DNA of 64,000 nt from Paenibacillus sp. BIC5C1 (lineage in GTDB: Bacteria > Bacillota > Bacilli > Paenibacillales > Paenibacillaceae): the NCBI RefSeq assembly GCF_032399705.1, contig NZ_CP135922.1:2852001-2916000 (forward strand), given 5' to 3'. The notes beneath the pieces are model-generated. The model saw nothing but the letters and a program-made list of their open reading frames with translations, had not been told where the DNA came from and made no database searches. Numbering within the stretch: the first letter of the stretch is position 1; every line of letters starts with the position of its first letter. The position numbers and the translations under genes were made by a program. Below, one piece after another: positions 26,630 to 35,346 of the stretch.

Positions 26630-27400
26630 ATGGAGATATGTTCAGTGAAACAGATTAGCAAAATTTATAAAGGGATCGTGTCATACGAAGCCTTATCAGG
26701 AATTGATCTCAGTATTCAGGAGGGTGAATTCGTTGGCATCATGGGTCCATCCGGCAGCGGCAAAACAACGTTGCTGAACATGATTTCAACTATTGACCAC
26801 CCTACTTCAGGGGAATTGCAGATTGCAGGTAAGAACCCATTTGAACTGAATCACGATGAACTGGCTCTGTTCAGACGCCGAGAGCTGGGGTTTGTATTTC
26901 AGTCGTTTAACCTGCTCAACACACTCACGGTAAAAGAAAACATTGTCCTGCCGCTTACGCTGGATGGAGTACCGGTTGAGGAGATGAATGAACGTGTTGA
27001 TCGACTCGCAGAGAAGCTGGGCATCGCATCTCTTCTGAACAAACGTACGTATGAAATCTCCGGAGGTCAGGCCCAGCGGACAGCAATCGCACGAGCCCTG
27101 ATCCATTCTCCCAAGCTGGTGCTGGCCGATGAGCCTACAGGAAATCTCGATTCGAAGGCAGCACGTGATGTAATGGAGATGCTGGAACGTCGCAACCAGG
27201 AAGATCGGGCCACCATGCTGTTGGTCACGCATGACGCTGTTGCGGCAAGTTATTGCAGCAGGGTTGTATTTATTAAGGATGGACGACTGTACAACGAAAT
27301 TCATTATGGAGATAACCGATCGACGTTCTATCAACGAATCATCAACGTATTATCCCTGATGGGAGGCTCAGGACATGAATTTTCGCCAGTTCGCCATTAA
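26630..27400 (+). CDS. BceA-like ABC transporter ATPase
   Basis: A 256-residue ATPase of the peptide-resistance type: Walker A G-P-S-G-S-G-K-T-T near 42, signature I-S-G-G-Q near 143, Walker B L-V-L-A-D-E-P-T-G-N-L-D near 163. ATG 26630 follows AAAAGGAG. It overlaps the permease gene by 26 bases, so translation is coupled. Its partner is the 652-residue BceB-like permease. The C-terminal tail beyond residue 225 is less conserved. Confidence 0.92.
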   Translation: MEICSVKQISKIYKGIVSYEALSGIDLSIQEGEFVGIMGPSGSGKTTLLNMISTIDHPTSGELQIAGKNPFELNHDELALFRRRELGFVFQSFNLLNTLTVKENIVLPLTLDGVPVEEMNERVDRLAEKLGIASLLNKRTYEISGGQAQRTAIARALIHSPKLVLADEPTGNLDSKAARDVMEMLERRNQEDRATMLLVTHDAVAASYCSRVVFIKDGRLYNEIHYGDNRSTFYQRIINVLSLMGGSGHEFSPVRH

Positions 27401-29333
27401 TAACGTTGTTCGGAACAAACGAATTTACTTAGCCCATTTTCTGAGCAGTACGTTTTCCGTCATGATCTTTTTTACGTATGCATTGCTCTTGTTTCACCCG
27501 GATCTGAAGGATGGACTGAAAGGTTCAAGTAATACAGTGACCATGCTTGCGAATCAAGGGTTTCTAATTGCAGAGATTATTATTTTCATCTTTTCGTTTT
27601 TGTTTCTGCTCTATTCCGTAGGTTCATTTCTAAAGACACGTAAAAAAGAATTCGGCATATTTCAAATCATCGGCATGACTCGTAAACAGATGAACCGACT
27701 ATTATTTATGGAGAATATGTGTATTGGACTCGCCGCCATTGTGGCGGGCGTTGGATTAGGAATGATTTTTGCCAAGCTGATCCTGTTGATCTGCGGTTCC
27801 ATGCTCGCTGTGGAAGAAAGTCTCCGATTCTATTTCCCATTAAAAGCAATCGCACTTTCTGTCGGAGCATTTCTGCTGTTGTTTGTTGTGATTGCGCTGA
27901 GCTCATCGCTGCTGATGCGAAAAGGGTCATTGATTGACCTTGTAAAATCAGAGGAAAAACCAAAACCCGAGCCAAAGGCTTCTCGTCTTTTAGCACTTCT
28001 CTCCGTCATACTCATTGGGGGTGGATATGCGGGTGTATTTGCTTTTGTATGGATCACATACTCTTTCCCTTTGCTGCTTGGTAGTGTTGTTTTGGTTATT
28101 GCAGGCACATATCTGTTATTCACCCAACTTAGTGTGTATGCCATTCGTGCGCTCAAAGGCAATAAGCGTTTGTTTTTCCGCAAAACGAATTTGCTGTTTC
28201 TTTCCGAACTTACCTATCGAATGAAAGATAATGCTGTCATGTTTTTTATGGTAAGTGTGATCTCGGCTTCTGCCTTTACGGGCATTGGTACGATGCTTGC
28301 GATCGCTGATCCGGGATTATCATCCATGACAAATCCATATGCGTTTACTTACCAGAATTCATGGGAGACCTCCAGTGCAGAACGCCAGATCAGGAAGATC
28401 GAAGAGACTTTAATTGATAATGAAGTTCCGTATCAGAAAGGAAGTTATATTCCGCTATTTGATGGCGAGGGCAACTATATTATCAAACTAAGTGAGTATA
28501 ATCATCTTGCCAAGGCACTTGGTTACAAAGAGCGAACTTTGGAGAACGTCAACGACTCGTTTATGACTCCGGGTAATCTTACAAGTCGCAAGACGTTACG
28601 TGCATTGGTCGGGCAGGGTTCAACTCAGAAAAATATCGATATAAGGGTTGGAGAAACAAATAAAAAGATACGTCTAACAACTCCTGAGACCGAGATCGTC
28701 ATCCCAGTTGAATATACAAGGGAAGTGTATGTGGTTTCCAATGAGCTGTACGATAAAATGAATAAGGAATTTAAGAATGAAATCCAAGCGGATGAAAATT
28801 TTTATTTCGATAAAAAAACTCAATTTGTTGTGACAGATTGGATGGGAACGCGGAAGTTTGCTCCTGATCTGATCGAATCCATTCAAAATGACTCAGATGG
28901 TCAGGGCTACTTTGAGATCAGCGCTCTCGTGCTGGATTGGCTTAATTCCAAACAAACCAATGGTATTATCCTAATTCTAAGTGGATTGATTGGCATTGTC
29001 TTTTTCACCTTTGCTGCAAGCTTTACCTACTTCCGGTTATATGCAGATCTGGAACGGGATGAAGAGCAGTATCGCATGATTGGTAAGATGGGACTGAGTC
29101 GACCGGAGCTTCGCAGCATTGTAACCAGACAGCTGGTATTAATGTTTTTCCTTCCAATAGCATTAGCCATAATCCATAGCTCCGTTGCATTTGTCGCATT
29201 GCAGCAGTTGGTTGATTTCTCCGTCATGGGTTATACTTTGCGCATTTTCCTCGTATTTGCATCCATGCAGATTCTATTTTTCCTGCTGGTACGCTGGCGC
29301 TATCTGCGTCATATGTATGCCAAATTAATCTAA
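27375..29333 (+). CDS. BceB-like ABC transporter permease
   Basis: A 652-residue FtsX-type permease with about ten membrane segments: one near 18-40, then clusters around 55-80, 110-145, 155-180, 200-255 and 285-310. A large extracellular loop spans about 315-520, with three C-terminal helices near 530-555, 585-610 and 620-642. This single long loop after helix eight is the Bce signature and is where the peptide antibiotic is recognised. Expression is likely driven by the BceRS-like pair upstream. Together they form a flux-sensing resistance module. Confidence 0.92.
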   Translation: MNFRQFAINNVVRNKRIYLAHFLSSTFSVMIFFTYALLLFHPDLKDGLKGSSNTVTMLANQGFLIAEIIIFIFSFLFLLYSVGSFLKTRKKEFGIFQIIGMTRKQMNRLLFMENMCIGLAAIVAGVGLGMIFAKLILLICGSMLAVEESLRFYFPLKAIALSVGAFLLLFVVIALSSSLLMRKGSLIDLVKSEEKPKPEPKASRLLALLSVILIGGGYAGVFAFVWITYSFPLLLGSVVLVIAGTYLLFTQLSVYAIRALKGNKRLFFRKTNLLFLSELTYRMKDNAVMFFMVSVISASAFTGIGTMLAIADPGLSSMTNPYAFTYQNSWETSSAERQIRKIEETLIDNEVPYQKGSYIPLFDGEGNYIIKLSEYNHLAKALGYKERTLENVNDSFMTPGNLTSRKTLRALVGQGSTQKNIDIRVGETNKKIRLTTPETEIVIPVEYTREVYVVSNELYDKMNKEFKNEIQADENFYFDKKTQFVVTDWMGTRKFAPDLIESIQNDSDGQGYFEISALVLDWLNSKQTNGIILILSGLIGIVFFTFAASFTYFRLYADLERDEEQYRMIGKMGLSRPELRSIVTRQLVLMFFLPIALAIIHSSVAFVALQQLVDFSVMGYTLRIFLVFASMQILFFLLVRWRYLRHMYAKLI

Positions 29334-29336
29334 TAT

Positions 29337-29388
29337 AAAGAGGTTGTCCGATAAGTCATGATTAAGACTTATCGGACAGCCTCTTTTT
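29337..29388 (+). terminator. Terminator after BceB-like gene
   Basis: AAAGAGGTTGTCCGATAAGTC pairs almost perfectly with the run 29366-29386 and is followed by TTTTT. Confidence 0.9.
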
Positions 29389-29402
29389 CGTGTTATTTTG
29401 AA

Positions 29403-29596
29403 CTAACGAACCGGAAACACCTTATTCGCTCTCATTTATACCGTTCTGAATTGTAACGAATCCTAGTGACGTTATTTAATTAGTTACGTCGCTTTTTAGG
29501 CTCTGACGAGCGTTTTGCATCGAATAACGTCACTGAAGTTCGTTAAAAGTGGCATGCCTTCAGAATCCGCCTTTTAAGGTGCGGAGGGTTCGTTAG
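29403..29596. repeat. Long nested inverted-repeat element
   Basis: Outer arms 29403-29423 and 29576-29596 (start CTAACGAACC, end GGTTCGTTAG) and inner arms 29455-29476 and 29523-29544 (AGTGACGTTATT against AATAACGTCACT) are both near-complementary, with partial pairing between them (TTCTGA/TCAGAA). The whole 194-bp block can fold into one long imperfect hairpin. It encodes no protein. It could be a MITE-like or chromosomal repeat element, or a structured RNA. Confidence 0.55.
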
Positions 29597-29683
29597 CGTC
29601 TGGCAAGTTTGGTGTATTACCCTAAAAGAATCAGCCATGCAGCCAAACCTGCCGAAATGAGAAGCCCTTCTGTCATAACCCCG

Positions 29684-29713
29684 TTGACTTTTTCCACCAA
29701 AGCAAAGTACTAT
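29684..29713 (+). promoter_or_regulatory. Putative promoter of the HpaB-type gene
   Basis: TTGACT (29684-29689), an 18-base spacer and TACTAT (29708-29713). The shared GATACA motif begins eight bases downstream. Confidence 0.45.
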
Positions 29714-29720
29714 TTTAATA

Positions 29721-29747
29721 GATACAATATGTATCATTTCAGTGTAA
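29721..29747. promoter_or_regulatory. Shared GATACA motif, copy 2
   Basis: GATACAATATGTATC followed by ATTT and TGTAA; 22 of 27 bases match the copy at 17724-17750, again placed right after a predicted -10 box. Confidence 0.55.
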
Positions 29748-29821
29748 CTGAGTCTTGAAATGACTAAAAACATTATCACCATTGAGTTTTCTAGCCTTTC
29801 TAACGGAGAAGGAGGATTACA

Positions 29822-31261
29822 TTGAGCATAACGATGTCCCGTGGACAAGCTTATCTGCAACGGCTGAACGACGAACGGAATGTATGGCTGGATGGAGAAC
29901 GTATTCGCGTAACAGAGCATTCTGCCTTCCGGGGAACCTTACAAACGATTGAAAGTCTGTTTAATCTGGTAGAAGGGGCGGACACGAGAGAAACAGTGGC
30001 TTATTGGGATGAGCAGACGAATGGATATGTACATCAGGCTTTTCGAGTACCCCGTAATGCTCAGGAGATCAGCAGCAGGGCGGCAGCCTTTCGATTGTGG
30101 TCTGATCGCACCTACGGGGTAATGAGCCGTCTCTCGGATTACGCCCGATCCCGCCTGACCGGATGGTACGCCACACGGGATGCGATGGCTGTATATGACC
30201 CGGCATATGGAGTTAAAATCGCTGCCTATTATGATGAGGCAAAACGTAAAGATGCCTTCCTGACCATTGTCCAGCGTGACCCGCAGATTAACCGCGCTCT
30301 GCCTGTTGGGGAAGATGAAGATGCAATGCTCAGAATCATTCGTACCAATACAGAGGGCGTTGTCCTTCGTGGTGCGAAGATGGTGGCGACTGCTGCTCCA
30401 TATGCGGACGATATCATTGCATATCCGATTCAGCGAATTCCTGGACATCGCCCGGAATTGGCGCATATGGTTATTGTGGCAGCAGGAAGTCCAGGATTAC
30501 ATATGGTATGTAGAGAATCTTTTGCAACATCAGATTCAGATACCGCTCATCCGCTCAGTAGTCACTATGATGAGATGGATGCTGTATTATTTTTTGACGA
30601 CGTATTTGTACCTTGGGAACGTGTACTGTTGCACAACAATCCGGAAGCGGTATGGCAGATTCGCTGCAACGTGGCATCCTCGAGTCTGGCTTACCATCAG
30701 AGCATTATTCGGCTCCATTCGAAGCTGGAATTCATTACAGCCATCACGTCTTCCATTGCCAAGGAGATTGGAGTAGACTCCTTCCTAAACGTACAGGAAC
30801 AGCTTGGGGAGATGATTAGCCAGATGCATACGATTGAAGGACTCATCATCGCATCCGAGGCACAAGCTGCGCCGGATGTTCATGGTAACTGGCTACCAGG
30901 ATTCAAGTATATCGAAACAGCCCGTAATCTGGGGAACTGTTATTACCCGCGCGCTGTTGAGATTTTGAAGACTATAGCCGCAGGTGGCCTTATTCAGATC
31001 CCTTCCGGGAAGCTGGAGCTCGATGGGAGTATCAGCCCCATGATGAACAAGTATCTTGGAGGCGTAACGATGCAGGCACCGGAGAAGATTCGGTTATTCC
31101 AGCTCGCCTGGGAGCTGACAGGAAGTCCGCTGGGAGCCAGACATGATCTGTATGAACGTTTCTATGCCGGTGACCCTGTACGCAATCAGGCGAGTCAGTA
31201 TGTGCAATATGATAAGGACCGATTATATGATCGGGTTGAACCCTGGTTACGTAGCAAGTGA
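29822..31261 (+). CDS. 4-hydroxyphenylacetate 3-hydroxylase-family oxygenase (HpaB-like)
   Basis: TTG 29822 follows GAAGGAGGA. The 479-residue protein fits the FADH2-dependent HpaB/PvcC family, which hydroxylates phenols ortho to the OH group: N-terminal helical domain, then A-A-Y-Y-D-E-A, R-G-A-K-M-V-A-T-A-A-P-Y-A-D near 188-200, D-D-V-F-V-P-W-E-R-V near 260-270, and the C-terminal helical bundle with L-G-G-V. A flavin reductase (HpaC) normally supplies FADH2, but none lies nearby, so a distant reductase must serve. No other aromatic-degradation genes are adjacent. It is monocistronic, behind the GATACA motif shared with the Asp-box gene. Confidence 0.88.
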   Translation: MSITMSRGQAYLQRLNDERNVWLDGERIRVTEHSAFRGTLQTIESLFNLVEGADTRETVAYWDEQTNGYVHQAFRVPRNAQEISSRAAAFRLWSDRTYGVMSRLSDYARSRLTGWYATRDAMAVYDPAYGVKIAAYYDEAKRKDAFLTIVQRDPQINRALPVGEDEDAMLRIIRTNTEGVVLRGAKMVATAAPYADDIIAYPIQRIPGHRPELAHMVIVAAGSPGLHMVCRESFATSDSDTAHPLSSHYDEMDAVLFFDDVFVPWERVLLHNNPEAVWQIRCNVASSSLAYHQSIIRLHSKLEFITAITSSIAKEIGVDSFLNVQEQLGEMISQMHTIEGLIIASEAQAAPDVHGNWLPGFKYIETARNLGNCYYPRAVEILKTIAAGGLIQIPSGKLELDGSISPMMNKYLGGVTMQAPEKIRLFQLAWELTGSPLGARHDLYERFYAGDPVRNQASQYVQYDKDRLYDRVEPWLRSK

Positions 31262-31303
31262 TGAATGGTACTGAAACTTTACTTATTTTAGCTTTATATT
31301 TGA

Positions 31304-31335
31304 AGCTCTGGCCTGATGCCCGGGCTTTTTATTTA
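31304..31335 (+). terminator. Terminator after HpaB-type gene
   Basis: AAGCTCTGG pairs with CCCGGGCTT (two G-U pairs), followed by TTTTT. Confidence 0.7.
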
Positions 31336-31478
31336 GGTTATCTTTAGAAATGGTTTAGATTGATTTAAGAGACGTAGTATATAGTAGTAACGTATAGACA
31401 TATGAACAATAAACGGAATGTACGGATACGAATTCGAATGAAAACTGAATTTATTGAAACAGGAATGAGAGGATTCAC

Positions 31479-32186
31479 ATGAGATACACACTATTAATTG
31501 CAGACGACGAACCTGAAATTGTGGAACTGCTTCAGCTGTACCTCGAGAAGGACTACAACATTGTGACGGCCGTTAATGGAGTAGAAGCGCTAGAGTGTAT
31601 CCGTTCAACTCAGATTGATCTGGTCATACTGGATATTATGATGCCCGTGATGGATGGACTCCAGTTGATCAAACAAATCAGGTCCACACATCATATGCCT
31701 GTTCTTTTCTTGTCGGCCAAGAGCCAGGATCATGACAAAATCCTTGGACTCGGATTGGGTGCCGACGACTATATCTCCAAACCTTTCAATCCTTTGGAAA
31801 TTGTCGCCAGAGTGGAAGCTTTGCTCAGAAGAGTCAATCAATTTGATGCACCTGACATGCCTGCTGCCAAAGAGCTGAATCTTGTGCTGGGTGAGCTCAG
31901 GCTTGATCGATCCCAATGTATCCTTTTTCGTTCGGGTAAACCTGTGACATTGACCTCTACAGAGTACAAAATCGTGGAGCTTCTGCTTGAGCAGCCAGGC
32001 CGTGTCTTCACCCGTAAAAAAATATACGAAGCCGTCTGGGGAGATTATTACGCTCACGAGGACAGCACGATAATGGTACATATCAGTAACATTCGGGAGA
32101 AGATCGAGCGCGACTCCAGACAACCGGAATATTTAAAAACGATAAGGGGACTGGGATACAAAATTGAAGCGCCCATGGAAAGCTAG
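31479..32186 (+). CDS. OmpR-family response regulator (VanR-like)
   Basis: A 235-residue regulator. The receiver starts T-L-L-I-A-D-D-E-P with acceptor Asp near 52 (I-L-D-I-M-M-P) and Lys in S-K-P-F-N near 102; the winged helix occupies about 133-232 with E-Y-K-I-V-E-L-L and G-L-G-Y-K. ATG 31479 has GAATGAGAGG before it. The next gene is its kinase, overlapping by 23 bases. The pair resembles VanRS/YycFG-like wall-stress systems, but the target is unknown; an AI-2E-family permease and Asp23 protein follow and could be in the same transcript. Confidence 0.92.
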   Translation: MRYTLLIADDEPEIVELLQLYLEKDYNIVTAVNGVEALECIRSTQIDLVILDIMMPVMDGLQLIKQIRSTHHMPVLFLSAKSQDHDKILGLGLGADDYISKPFNPLEIVARVEALLRRVNQFDAPDMPAAKELNLVLGELRLDRSQCILFRSGKPVTLTSTEYKIVELLLEQPGRVFTRKKIYEAVWGDYYAHEDSTIMVHISNIREKIERDSRQPEYLKTIRGLGYKIEAPMES

Positions 32187-33615
32187 AGAAAAGAGACTAT
32201 TGCAAACGTCCCTGACACTGGACTTTTTGCTGTTTAACTTCTTTTTGTTGTTACTGGTAGCCATTGTGTACATTATCATTAATCTGGATGTGGTCGATTT
32301 CCGCATTTCGGATCAGGTGGTTGATCCTGATCTGAATGTGGAGGCACATGTGTATGTGACAGAACTGGAGAACGGATGGTTGTCCGGTAGTTCCAATGAG
32401 GCCAACAATACCGAGATTCAGCGTCTCAAGGATAGCGGAGGATGGATTGAAGTGCTGGATGCGGATCGGAGGGTCATTCGTTATATCGGGGACAAGCAGG
32501 ATACGTTCACTCAATACAGTGAAGCTGAGCTATATGCTGGACTCGAAAACCGAAACGAACAGCCGTATTACTACTCCATTAGTCCACTTTCAACTGAGGG
32601 AGCTGCAAAGTACGTTTTGCTGAAGATTCCGCGTGACTTGGTCAGTGTACGTATTAATGATAATCAGCTGATTACCAATTTGAAGCATCCGTTATCGTTC
32701 TACATTATGATCGGGATCGGGTTGGTCTTGCTGCTGATATTTGTATACAGCTATTGGGTCGCCCGGCGAATCAAAAAGCCGCTAAGTATTCTCTCTCTAG
32801 GTCTTACCCAGATGATCCAGGGGAATTATAGTACGCGCATGTCCATTACGGCAGAGAGGGAATTTGTCCAGATTGGAGAAACATTCAATTATATGGCTGA
32901 CGTCATTGAGAATACATCTGCGGAGAAACGTTATGCCGAAGAGAGCAAGCAGCGACTGATTGTGGACCTGTCACATGATCTCAAGACCCCGATCACGAGT
33001 ATTCAAGGATACGCCCAGGCTTTGGTGGAAGGGCGGGGGGAAGATAAGGACAGGCAGCAGCGATATCTGGGATATATCTACAACAAGTCTGTTCAGGTCG
33101 CACGCATGATTCAGAATATGCTGGAATTGCTCAAAGTGGATTCACCTGACTTCCGTATGCATATCCAACAGCGGGAAATCGGCGAGTTTGTACGTGAGAT
33201 TATGGCTGATACGTATGGTGAGATTGAGCAGAACCATTTTGGCTTGCATGTGCTAGTCCCAGATGAAGAGATCTATGCAAGGTATGATCCGGAGCTGTTG
33301 TCCAGAGTGATTCAGAACCTGATTACAAATGCCTTGTCCTACAACCCTCGGGGGACGGAGCTGCGTGTGGAGTTAATCCCACTGGACAACCATGTGGTTA
33401 TTGAGGTCGCTGATACCGGTGTGGGTATCCCTCAGGAGTTATGGGCAACCATCTTTGATCCCTTTGTACGCGGGGATGAGGCTCGTACGGGAACCGGGGG
33501 TACCGGGCTTGGACTGGCCATTGCACGGCGGAACACCGAGAAAATGGGTGGACGATTAACACTTTCCCGACGTGGAAGGGAGACGACGGTGTTCACTATA
33601 CAGATTCCGAAATAA
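32164..33615 (+). CDS. Sensor histidine kinase (VanS-like)
   Basis: A 483-residue kinase started at TTG 32164 inside the regulator gene; a later TTG near 32201 is possible. Helices at about 17-40 and 178-200 flank a 135-residue extracytoplasmic sensor. HAMP at about 200-252; phospho-His in D-L-S-H-D-L-K-T-P near 275; the ATPase has N-L-I-T-N-A-L-S-Y, D-T-G-V-G-I-P and a G2 box G-T-G-G-T-G-L-G-L-A. The histidine box S-H-D-L-K-T-P-I-T-S-I is of the VanS/BaeS kind. It partners the preceding regulator. Confidence 0.9.
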   Translation: MKRPWKAREKRLLQTSLTLDFLLFNFFLLLLVAIVYIIINLDVVDFRISDQVVDPDLNVEAHVYVTELENGWLSGSSNEANNTEIQRLKDSGGWIEVLDADRRVIRYIGDKQDTFTQYSEAELYAGLENRNEQPYYYSISPLSTEGAAKYVLLKIPRDLVSVRINDNQLITNLKHPLSFYIMIGIGLVLLLIFVYSYWVARRIKKPLSILSLGLTQMIQGNYSTRMSITAEREFVQIGETFNYMADVIENTSAEKRYAEESKQRLIVDLSHDLKTPITSIQGYAQALVEGRGEDKDRQQRYLGYIYNKSVQVARMIQNMLELLKVDSPDFRMHIQQREIGEFVREIMADTYGEIEQNHFGLHVLVPDEEIYARYDPELLSRVIQNLITNALSYNPRGTELRVELIPLDNHVVIEVADTGVGIPQELWATIFDPFVRGDEARTGTGGTGLGLAIARRNTEKMGGRLTLSRRGRETTVFTIQIPK

Positions 33616-33712
33616 AGAACCGACATAAAGGATAAGGTGGACATAAACATGTCATTCTGATCACCATTTGCAAAGTGCTCATATAGAAAAGGTTAAGTGG
33701 AGGGGAAACTTT

Positions 33713-34792
33713 TTGTTCAAAGTAAATTCGTTTGTACGTTTCAGTATTGCACTGGCACTGATACTGATTAATATCTATCTGTTATCACGCGTCAGCTTTA
33801 TTTTCCAACCGCTTGTTACCATGCTTACGGTTATTACCGTGCCGATGATGCTGTCCGTATTCTTTTATTATCTGCTGCGGCCGCTCGTCAATTACATGGA
33901 GAAAAAGAAGCTGAATCGCACACTTAGCATTCTGCTAATCTATCTGGTGTTTGGGATACTGTTCGCCCTGTTTATTATAGGGTTATGGCCTTCACTACGC
34001 GAGCAGTTGATCAATCTGGTAGAAAACGCACCAAATTTAATCAATTCACTGAGTTTGCAGCTTAAAGAGCTGGAACAGAACGGCGTCATTACGGCTATGT
34101 TCCCGGAAGGATCGACCCCGTTTTCGCAGATTACGGATTACATTAACAAAGGCTTTACCTTTGTAACGAACTATGTGAGTGGATTCTTCTCACTTATCTC
34201 AAGCTTTGCGATTGTTCTGTTCACTTTCCCGATCATTTTGTTCTACATGTTGAAGCAGGGAGAGAAATTCGGCCGTAAGCTGGTGCACATTGCACCAAAA
34301 CGCTTCCAAAAAGACAGTCGTGACGTGGTACTTGAGATCGATCAGGCGTTAAGCGGTTTTATTGTGGGACGAGTTCTCGTGAATCTGGCACTGGGTGTGC
34401 TGATGTATATCGGTTTCCTGATCATCGGTCTCCCGTATGCACTGCTGTTAACCGTAATTGCGGTTATTATGAACTTTGTTCCGTTTATCGGGGCAATCCT
34501 TTCCTCCGTTCCTATTGTCATTATGGGACTGGTGGTATCCCCATCGGTTGCGATCTGGTCACTCATTATTATTCTGGTAGCTCAGCAAATTCAGGATAAT
34601 CTGGTTGCACCGTATGTATTCGGCAAAAAACTCGACATTCATCCGCTTACCACCATTATATTGGTGCTGGGTGCAGGGGACCTGGGCGGCATAATTGCCA
34701 TTCTGATCATCATCCCTGTCTACATGATCGTAAAAATTATTTTGGTTCGAATCTATCAGCTATTCTTCAAGGACAAATGGCAGAATGCTTAA
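33713..34792 (+). CDS. AI-2E-family (PerM/YtvI-type) transporter
   Basis: TTG 33713 follows GTGGAGGGGA; an in-frame TTG at 33668 is less well placed. The 359-residue membrane protein has about eight helices: two N-terminal pairs, a soluble region (about 95-150), then T-F-P-I-I-L-F-Y-M-L-K-Q-G near 190 and the conserved end Q-D-N-L-V-A-P-Y-V-F-G-K near 290 with H-P-L. The superfamily includes TqsA and sodium/proton antiporters; the transported species in Bacillus-type members is unclear. It lies about 100 bp after the kinase gene with no clear terminator. Confidence 0.88.
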   Translation: MFKVNSFVRFSIALALILINIYLLSRVSFIFQPLVTMLTVITVPMMLSVFFYYLLRPLVNYMEKKKLNRTLSILLIYLVFGILFALFIIGLWPSLREQLINLVENAPNLINSLSLQLKELEQNGVITAMFPEGSTPFSQITDYINKGFTFVTNYVSGFFSLISSFAIVLFTFPIILFYMLKQGEKFGRKLVHIAPKRFQKDSRDVVLEIDQALSGFIVGRVLVNLALGVLMYIGFLIIGLPYALLLTVIAVIMNFVPFIGAILSSVPIVIMGLVVSPSVAIWSLIIILVAQQIQDNLVAPYVFGKKLDIHPLTTIILVLGAGDLGGIIAILIIIPVYMIVKIILVRIYQLFFKDKWQNA

Positions 34793-34825
34793 ACATTTAT
34801 AAATGATATAGAAGGAGTGGAAATC

Positions 34826-35224
34826 ATGTCTGAAATCATCCCACAACCATACACTGAACCTGAGTATATTGAGCCACAATCTGTTCAAATGGGCGCCATT
34901 CATATTTCCAACGATGTAGTATCCAAAATAGTTGGCATGGCCGCCCAGACTACAGAGGGAATATCCTCCATGTCTGTTGGTCTTACCGAAGGAATCGCCA
35001 AGAGCATCAGCGGAAAGAGCTTGCAAAAAGGGATTGACGTTGTGATCAAAGATGACCAGGCATCTATCCAACTGCGAATCAATGTTCAATTTGGCAGAAA
35101 GATGCACGAAGTCTGTCAGGAACTTCAACATAATGTGCAGCAAGCAGTGGAGCAATTAACAGGCATTATGGTGAATGAAATTAAAGTTCAAGTGGTAGGC
35201 GTGACCATGCAGGAGCAGGCTTAA
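34826..35224 (+). CDS. Asp23/Gls24-family envelope stress protein
   Basis: ATG 34826 lies eight bases after GAAGGAG (34811-34817). The 132-residue cytosolic protein has the family features: M-G-A-I-H-I-S-N-D-V-V near 24, A-x-x-T-x-G-I near 44, and an alternating beta strand/helix end with I-K-V-Q-V-V-G-V-T. Asp23-type proteins gather at the membrane and are linked to wall stress and fatty-acid metabolism. It is 33 bp after the AI-2E-type transporter gene and probably in one operon with it, behind the VanRS-like pair. Confidence 0.88.
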   Translation: MSEIIPQPYTEPEYIEPQSVQMGAIHISNDVVSKIVGMAAQTTEGISSMSVGLTEGIAKSISGKSLQKGIDVVIKDDQASIQLRINVQFGRKMHEVCQELQHNVQQAVEQLTGIMVNEIKVQVVGVTMQEQA

Positions 35225-35286
35225 AGTAGAACGAGAAGAACGAACGAATGGAATTCAGTCGTAAGCAGGTAGTGATATCCTGTGTA

Positions 35287-35346
35287 AAAACACAAAACAG
35301 CACTTTCCCATTAGCAGCATAAATGGGAAGGTGCTGTTTTGTGTTT
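35287..35346. terminator. Bidirectional terminator overlapping the AraC gene end
   Basis: A 24-bp near-perfect stem (AAACACAAAACAGCAC... against GTGCTGTTTTGTGTTT) extends into the last 12 codons of the AraC-type gene and serves the Asp23 gene from the other side. Confidence 0.85.
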
